A stretch of 19,963 nucleotides of DNA, taken from positions 10,724-30,686 of the forward strand of contig PBOE01000047.1 in NCBI GenBank assembly GCA_002725275.1. Reading direction: 5' to 3'. This document shows positions 16,003 to 19,963 of the stretch, piece after piece; positions within the stretch are counted from its first letter, which is position 1, and every line of letters starts with the position of its first letter. The DNA is from Methanobacteriota archaeon. Its GTDB lineage: Archaea; Thermoplasmatota; Poseidoniia; Poseidoniales; Poseidoniaceae. Under the pieces are notes generated by a model. The model searched no databases and was not told the DNA's origin. It was given only the letters and a program-made list of their open reading frames with translations. Position numbers and translations under genes: made by a program.

Positions 16003-16083
16003 CAGCCCAGTATATCAAACGCAGTTTGAGTCCCTGTAAGAAAAAGACGAGTGTTTATATACAAACTCAGTTGATTTTGTAAC
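16003..16083. promoter_or_regulatory. Divergent promoter region with two symmetrical operator-like sites
   Basis: The spacer serves the Nudix/photolyase operon (minus) and the GTP cyclohydrolase II operon (plus). Minus TATA: TTTGATATAC (complement of 16010-16019). Plus TATA: TTTATATAC (16054-16062), centred 26 bases before the ATG at 16084. A perfect inverted repeat TCAAAC-GCA-GTTTGA (16015-16029) overlaps the minus TATA box. An imperfect palindrome GTTTATATACAAAC (16053-16066) covers the plus TATA box. Both have GTTT/AAAC half-sites, suggesting one regulator could act on both promoters. No SD precedes either start. Confidence 0.6.
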
Positions 16084-16695
16084 ATGGAAGGCGCTGGTAT
16101 TCGTCGCATCAATAGCGCCCCCGAGGCGGACGCTTTGCTCCCCACTGAGTTTGGAGATTTTCGCATACGAGCCTTCCGTGACCCGGCCGACGGTAAGGAA
16201 CACGCCGTCCTTTACGTTGGTGATCTCACGAGCGGGTCGCCCTTGGTTCGGGTCCACTCCGAATGCCTCACGGGCGACGCCTTCCATTCCCTCCGGTGTG
16301 ATTGCGGCGCACAACTCCACGCCTCGATGAAGGCGATTCAAGAACGTGGCCAAGGCGCCATCGCCTACATGCGACAGGAAGGGCGAGGCATCGGCCTGTA
16401 CGCTAAAATGCAAGCCTATGCGCTTCAGGACACCGGCCTTGATACCCTCGACGCCAACCTTGCCCTGGGCCTCCCCGCTGACGCCCGAAAGTACGATTTC
16501 GCCGCAGAGATGCTGTACTCGATGGGCATCACCTCCGTCGAGCTGGTCACCAACAACCCCGACAAGCGGAACCAACTCCTCGACCACGGCATCGATGTCA
16601 CCAATCGAGTGCCGATCATCGTGGGCCAGTGCGCCCAGAATCGGTCGTACATGAAAACAAAAGGCGCGAGGATGGGTCATCTCCTCCCAAACTGA
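16084..16695 (+). CDS. ribA: GTP cyclohydrolase II (riboflavin biosynthesis)
   Basis: Opens the imidazole ring of GTP, releasing formate and pyrophosphate, the first step to riboflavin, FMN and FAD. The family core is well conserved: VRVHSECLTGDAFHSLRCDCG (55-75) with zinc ligands C61, C72 and C74, MRQEGRGIGL (96-105), YALQDTGLDTLDAN (112-125), LTNNP-like VTNNPDK (155-161) and the C-terminal KTKGARMGH (191-199). At 203 residues it is a stand-alone RibA without the RibB half seen in many bacteria. It is the first gene of a four-gene operon and is leaderless by the TATA spacing. Many archaea use GTP cyclohydrolase III (ArfA) instead, so a RibA type here suggests bacterial origin. Divergence from a photolyase operon links flavin supply to a flavin enzyme. 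Confidence 0.95.
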   Translation: MEGAGIRRINSAPEADALLPTEFGDFRIRAFRDPADGKEHAVLYVGDLTSGSPLVRVHSECLTGDAFHSLRCDCGAQLHASMKAIQERGQGAIAYMRQEGRGIGLYAKMQAYALQDTGLDTLDANLALGLPADARKYDFAAEMLYSMGITSVELVTNNPDKRNQLLDHGIDVTNRVPIIVGQCAQNRSYMKTKGARMGHLLPN

Positions 16696-16704
16696 GGAAT
16701 GACC

Positions 16705-17172
16705 ATGCGAACCAACATCGTCGGACAAGATGCTCCTCGATTCTCCCTTGAGAACGAGCATGGCGAAGTCTTTGACAGCACGTCGTTGGACGGCACCTGG
16801 CGCATCGTTTTCTTCTATTCAAGAAACAACTCGCCAACCTGCAAGCGCGGATGTTTGACATTCAAAGAGCAACATGACTTGTTCGCTTCTGTGGGTTGCT
16901 CCATCGTCGGCATCGGCCCGGGCACCACCGAAGAACTGGCCGGTTTCAAAAACACACTCGGCGACCTCCCGTTCCCGTTGCTGGCCGACCCCGAACGCGT
17001 GGTCGGGAAGATGTTCAACGTCCCCGTTCACCTCGGTCAGTTCCCTGCGAAATCCTCCTTCCTTATCGGGCCTGACAACACCATTCAGTACGTGTACGAC
17101 TGGCTCTTCCGGCCCCGACGGCACGTGGCCAAAATCCTGGCCGACATCTCACAAGTCCGAGGTGACGGCTGA
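16705..17172 (+). CDS. Peroxiredoxin (AhpC/TSA, BCP/PrxQ-like)
   Basis: Reduces hydrogen peroxide or organic hydroperoxides using a reactive Cys. The thioredoxin-fold pattern is present: GQDAPRFSLENEHGE near the N-terminus, WRIVFFYSRNNSPTCKRGC (the active-site stretch), then VGIGPG, FPLLADPERVVGKMF and SSFLIGPDNTI. The peroxidatic Cys is at 46 and a second Cys at 50, so the pair is C-x3-C rather than the C-x4-C I associate with E. coli BCP. The usual Thr before P-x-C is Ser. Two ATGs are possible (16699 and 16705); the SD GAGGA (16694-16698) touches the first but is six bases from the second, which I use (155 residues). The gene follows ribA closely, and its stop shares one base with the next ATG. 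Confidence 0.88.
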   Translation: MRTNIVGQDAPRFSLENEHGEVFDSTSLDGTWRIVFFYSRNNSPTCKRGCLTFKEQHDLFASVGCSIVGIGPGTTEELAGFKNTLGDLPFPLLADPERVVGKMFNVPVHLGQFPAKSSFLIGPDNTIQYVYDWLFRPRRHVAKILADISQVRGDG

Positions 17173-18572
17173 TGTGGGACGAGTTACTCCTGGAGGCCGG
17201 GCTGAACGAGCGAGAAGTTCGTTCCATCATGATCCTCGGTTCCCGACCGAAAATGAAGGCTTCCGAACTCGCCAAGGAACTGAACACCACCCGTCTTGAC
17301 GCTTACAACAGCCTCTCACGGCTCCAAGAGATGGGCATCGTCACCGCCACGGCCGACCGGCCGATGCTGTTTTCCAGCCTCCGCATCAACGAGGCCATGG
17401 AGCACATCATTCAGTCTCGAAAACAACAGCTTGACCGCTTGGTTGAGGGGTTCGAAGAGCTGTCCAAAGGCATCACGGAAACCGACGCTTCGTACGAGAA
17501 GCAACGCCGTGACATCGACGATCCAAGGTTCGCCGTGCTCAAGGAGCGCAGCCACATTTACAATCGCCTGCAAAAGATGGCCAACGACGCCGAGGAACGG
17601 CTCATCTTACTCTTGGGTCAGTTTGGTATTCTCCACCTTTGCCGAAGCCCCGACGCACTGGAAGCGGTCAACACTGCAGCCGTGCGGGGCGTCGTGGTCC
17701 AAATCATCACCCATTTGGACGGCCGCACCTTGCGCTTCTTTGACCAGTTGGAGAAGAGCATCGATGTTCGACACTCGGACGAATTGGATTCACTGGGCTT
17801 TGTCCAAGACCAAGCCGAAGTCATCCAGTACCTCAACATCGAGGACAACCCGGTTGGCCGAGGAAAAGAAGACGCCGCCCTCATCATCGAGTCCGGACCG
17901 TTCTCTCAAGCGCATCTTCACCTGATCGATGCCATTTGGGAAGGCGCCGTTCCGCTGGCGACCGCCCGTGCTCGTTTCACGGAAAACCAGATCAACGACC
18001 CGCTTCGATTGACCATCGGTGAAGGTTCTTTCCTGAAGAACGTCTCCGTCGCCCTCGGCTTTGACGGTCAGCTCCCGGAGGAAGACACGCCGTTTGACCC
18101 CGAGGCGTTTTTCGCCGCTGGCCACGAGGTGAACGAAGCCCGCAGCCGCCTCACGGAAGGAAAACTGTCCAACCTCAAGGTGCTGGGCATTGACATCAGT
18201 CGTATGCTGCGTCAAATCGGCAACCGTGTCGGGCAAGAAATCGCCTTTTCTCTTCGCTCTATAGAAAACGATATTGAATTCCTCGACGAGATGATGGACT
18301 GGTGGGAACACGCTGGACTGGGCTTGCTGCAGTACGACGTCGACCCGCAATTCCACGTCGTTGTCGGCCTCAACCACCCACCGGTTGACGACCCGGACGC
18401 CCTCCCGATGTGGGAGATGGACGACGGGATCATCGAAGGCGCCCTCTCAACCCGATTTGCGAAAGAAGCCAACGTGGTGATTCAGCGCGTGGAAGGGAAC
18501 GGGGACAAGGACGACCTCTGGCGCTACCTCATTCACCGGCACGAATTGAACACGATTGAACTGGTCGATTAA
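17172..18572 (+). CDS. TrmB-family transcriptional regulator with C-terminal V4R-like sensor domain
   Basis: A 466-residue predicted DNA-binding regulator. Residues 1-75 form a winged helix of the TrmB type (LNEREVRSIMILGSRPKMKASELAKEL, then TTRLDAYNSLSRLQEMGIV). Residues 76-115 are a helical, probably dimerising stretch. Residues 120-265 look like the phospholipase-D-like effector part of TrmB proteins. The last part (about 335-457: RMLRQIGNRVGQEIAFS, WWEHAGLGLLQYD, MDDGIIEGALSTRFAKEANV) resembles a V4R (4-vinyl reductase) small-molecule-binding domain. The V4R call is by pattern memory and less certain. The start is supported by GAGGTGA six bases upstream, and TGATG couples it to the peroxiredoxin gene. 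It is a candidate regulator of its own operon and the divergent photolyase operon. Its ligand is unknown; a tetrapyrrole, flavin or lipid is possible. Confidence 0.8.
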   Translation: MWDELLLEAGLNEREVRSIMILGSRPKMKASELAKELNTTRLDAYNSLSRLQEMGIVTATADRPMLFSSLRINEAMEHIIQSRKQQLDRLVEGFEELSKGITETDASYEKQRRDIDDPRFAVLKERSHIYNRLQKMANDAEERLILLLGQFGILHLCRSPDALEAVNTAAVRGVVVQIITHLDGRTLRFFDQLEKSIDVRHSDELDSLGFVQDQAEVIQYLNIEDNPVGRGKEDAALIIESGPFSQAHLHLIDAIWEGAVPLATARARFTENQINDPLRLTIGEGSFLKNVSVALGFDGQLPEEDTPFDPEAFFAAGHEVNEARSRLTEGKLSNLKVLGIDISRMLRQIGNRVGQEIAFSLRSIENDIEFLDEMMDWWEHAGLGLLQYDVDPQFHVVVGLNHPPVDDPDALPMWEMDDGIIEGALSTRFAKEANVVIQRVEGNGDKDDLWRYLIHRHELNTIELVD

Positions 18573-18585
18573 GCGGGTGAGCCCC

Positions 18586-19824
18586 ATGAAACTCGCGACG
18601 TTCATCCGGTTCTTTCGACAAATCAAGGGAAAGAAACCGGTCGACATCGACGCCATTCAATCGATGGGTTTGCTGGCCGTTAAACTCGGTCAAATCTTCG
18701 CGCTCCGACCGGATTTGATCGAACCCCAACGCTGCATTGAACTCCAGCAGCTCTACAGCCGAGCCGCCACCATTCCCGAGGAAGACTCACAACGCCTGCT
18801 GAACCGATTTGCCCCCGATGGGTTTCTCGACCATTTTGAGCACCTCGACATGAAGCCGTTTGCAGCGGCCAGCATCGGCCAAATCCACCGCGGCGTCCTC
18901 AAGGACGGAACCAAGGTGGTGGTAAAAGTCATCAAATCCGATTTTGAAGACAACTTCAAGCAGGACGTCCAACGAATGAAACGTTGGATTCGAATGGGCC
19001 TGTTCTTCCGTCCAAAGCTTCGGAAGGTTGGGAACCCCCTCGGCCTGTTGGCCCACATCGAAGACTACACCGTTCGAGAACTGAACCTTCTCAACGAAAT
19101 CGATGGCCGCCGTCAGCTCATCGCAAGAGCCAACAACATCGAGGAGCATTTTCCCATGCCGAAATTGAAATTCCCCACCATGTGGGAGAACCTCTCCAAC
19201 GAGCGCGTGCTGGTCATGGAGGAAATCACCCACCCGACCCTCGAAGACCACCTCGAAGCGGGCACCTTGACCTGGCCCGACATGCTTGAACTCTTTCGCA
19301 TCCACGGAGCGTTCATGTTCGGGCTGGGCACCTTCCACGGTGATTTGCACCCGGGCAACGCCATGATGGACGACCAAGGTAACTTCTTTTTCATCGACAC
19401 CGGTGCCATTTGTAACGCACCTGAACACGTCCGAAACGCCCTGTTCGGTTTCTTCTATTTCCTCGCCAAGGGTGAACTCAAAAACGCCTTTGATGCCATG
19501 CTGACGATGGCGGCGGTCCGTCCGACCGGTAGCACCCTGCAAACCTACTACGACTCGATGAACGAACTCTACGACGGGTTCGTTGGCACGTCCGTCAGCG
19601 AGGTTTCACTGACGGAGCAAATGATGAAGACGGTCAAAGCCGCCGTGCTGGCGGGGTGTGCTTTCGGCGAGGAAGCGTTTCCCATCATCCGTTCGTTGAT
19701 GTACATGGACGGCATGGTGCTCAAGGGCCACCCCAACGTGGATCTCATCAGTTCCATGGGCCCGTACCTCGACGAATTCTCGGTTCTCATCGACCCGAAC
19801 AACATCCTTCCGACCAGTGAATAA
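18586..19824 (+). CDS. ABC1/AarF/UbiB-family atypical protein kinase-like ATPase
   Basis: Atypical kinase fold of the UbiB/ADCK group, linked elsewhere to isoprenoid-lipid and quinone metabolism. Signatures in order: the KxGQ motif (K33-Q36, within AVKLGQIFALRPDLIE), the Ala-rich loop AAASIGQIHRG (93-103) that replaces the kinase Gly loop, VVVKV with the ATP-binding Lys 114, a conserved Glu in TVRELNLLNEID, the catalytic loop FHGDLHPGN (250-258) and the metal-binding DTG (271-273). All key residues are present, so it is probably active. No C-terminal membrane segments are obvious, unlike many UbiB proteins. The ATG at 18586 has GGTGA five bases upstream and gives 412 residues; an in-frame TTG at 18556 lies inside the regulator gene and is less likely. 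It is the last gene of the ribA operon, 13 bases after the regulator. Confidence 0.93.
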   Translation: MKLATFIRFFRQIKGKKPVDIDAIQSMGLLAVKLGQIFALRPDLIEPQRCIELQQLYSRAATIPEEDSQRLLNRFAPDGFLDHFEHLDMKPFAAASIGQIHRGVLKDGTKVVVKVIKSDFEDNFKQDVQRMKRWIRMGLFFRPKLRKVGNPLGLLAHIEDYTVRELNLLNEIDGRRQLIARANNIEEHFPMPKLKFPTMWENLSNERVLVMEEITHPTLEDHLEAGTLTWPDMLELFRIHGAFMFGLGTFHGDLHPGNAMMDDQGNFFFIDTGAICNAPEHVRNALFGFFYFLAKGELKNAFDAMLTMAAVRPTGSTLQTYYDSMNELYDGFVGTSVSEVSLTEQMMKTVKAAVLAGCAFGEEAFPIIRSLMYMDGMVLKGHPNVDLISSMGPYLDEFSVLIDPNNILPTSE

Positions 19825-19858
19825 AGTGTTATTTTTCATAAATTTTTTATGAACAAAA
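19825..19858 (+). terminator. T-rich terminator with weak hairpin after the kinase gene
   Basis: Directly after the TAA comes GTTATTTTTCATAAATTTTTTATGAAC: two T runs (five and six T) and an inverted repeat TTCATAA-N5-TTATGAA (19835-19853). T runs at 3' ends are the usual archaeal termination signal, and this is the most AT-rich stretch noticed in an otherwise GC-rich window. Confidence 0.6.
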
Positions 19859-19894
19859 ACCGCCATTTATATGCCTAAGCGGTCAGCGAGGACT
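19859..19894 (+). promoter_or_regulatory. Promoter of the final partial gene
   Basis: TTTATATG (19866-19873) lies 22-29 bases before the ATG at 19895, the leaderless spacing seen elsewhere in the window. A short inverted repeat ACCGC-N15-GCGGT (19859-19863 and 19879-19883) flanks the TATA box and could be an operator, though five-base arms can arise by chance. Confidence 0.55.
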
Positions 19895-19963
19895 ATGACT
19901 GGAAGTTCTCAACCAAAAGTGGCCATCATCGGGGCAGGCCCGGGCGGCCTCGCATCCGCGCTG
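19895..19963 (+). CDS. FAD/NAD(P)-binding oxidoreductase, N-terminus only (possibly phytoene desaturase-like)
   Basis: Twenty-three residues are visible. After a short polar lead they read KVAIIGAGPGGLASAL, the beta-alpha-beta dinucleotide-binding fingerprint G-x-G-x-x-G of flavoproteins. The GPGGLASA form is typical of carotenoid desaturases (CrtI group) but also occurs in other FAD-dependent amine oxidase-like enzymes, so the specific function is open. It follows a terminator and has its own TATA box, so it starts a new transcription unit. Confidence 0.7.
   Translation, partial: MTGSSQPKVAIIGAGPGGLASAL

Overview
The window reads as a planktonic marine archaeon, most likely Marine Group II (Candidatus Poseidoniales) or a close Thermoplasmatota relative. 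This is inferred from content, not from a database search. First genes of transcription units lack a Shine-Dalgarno (SD) sequence but carry a TATA-like box about 26 bases before the start codon, while internal operon genes have clear SD sites. The window also has a TrmB-type regulator, a class II photolyase and very large secreted proteins with DxDxDG calcium-binding-type repeats. DNA is moderately GC-rich, packed almost without gaps. No rRNA, tRNA, CRISPR array, insertion sequence or phage gene was seen.

Layout. Positions 1-7058 (minus strand) hold a partial gene of unknown function and, upstream of it, a 2109-residue surface protein (FG-GAP propeller, thrombospondin-3-like Asp repeats, membrane anchor, charged cytoplasmic tail). 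A lone plus-strand thiamine pyrophosphokinase gene (7181-7846) is divergent from it and overlaps the next minus-strand gene tail-to-tail. Positions 7773-12480 (minus) form a three-gene surface operon: an 838-residue Asp-repeat protein, a single-pass receptor-like protein and a membrane-anchored DUF4105 protein. Positions 12536-15987 (minus) form a second operon: Nudix hydrolase, class II CPD photolyase, and an SRPBCC/TIGR01777 epimerase fusion. Positions 16084-19824 (plus) form a third operon: GTP cyclohydrolase II, peroxiredoxin, TrmB-V4R regulator and an ABC1/UbiB-family atypical kinase. A flavin-dependent oxidoreductase, possibly phytoene desaturase-like, begins at 19895 and runs off the window.

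How the genes may work together. The divergent pair of operons around 16003-16083 has a coherent theme: flavin supply (RibA), a flavin-dependent light-driven DNA repair enzyme, a nucleotide-cleaning Nudix enzyme, a peroxiredoxin, and perhaps a carotenoid-type flavoenzyme. That fits a photo-oxidative stress or light-response island, and the shared spacer holds symmetrical operator-like sequences over both promoters. The rest of the window is a cell-surface region. Two Asp-repeat giants share a specific repeat module and each is preceded by a CCCC-N3-GGGG inverted repeat. One is co-transcribed with a DUF4105 enzyme candidate that could process or modify surface proteins.
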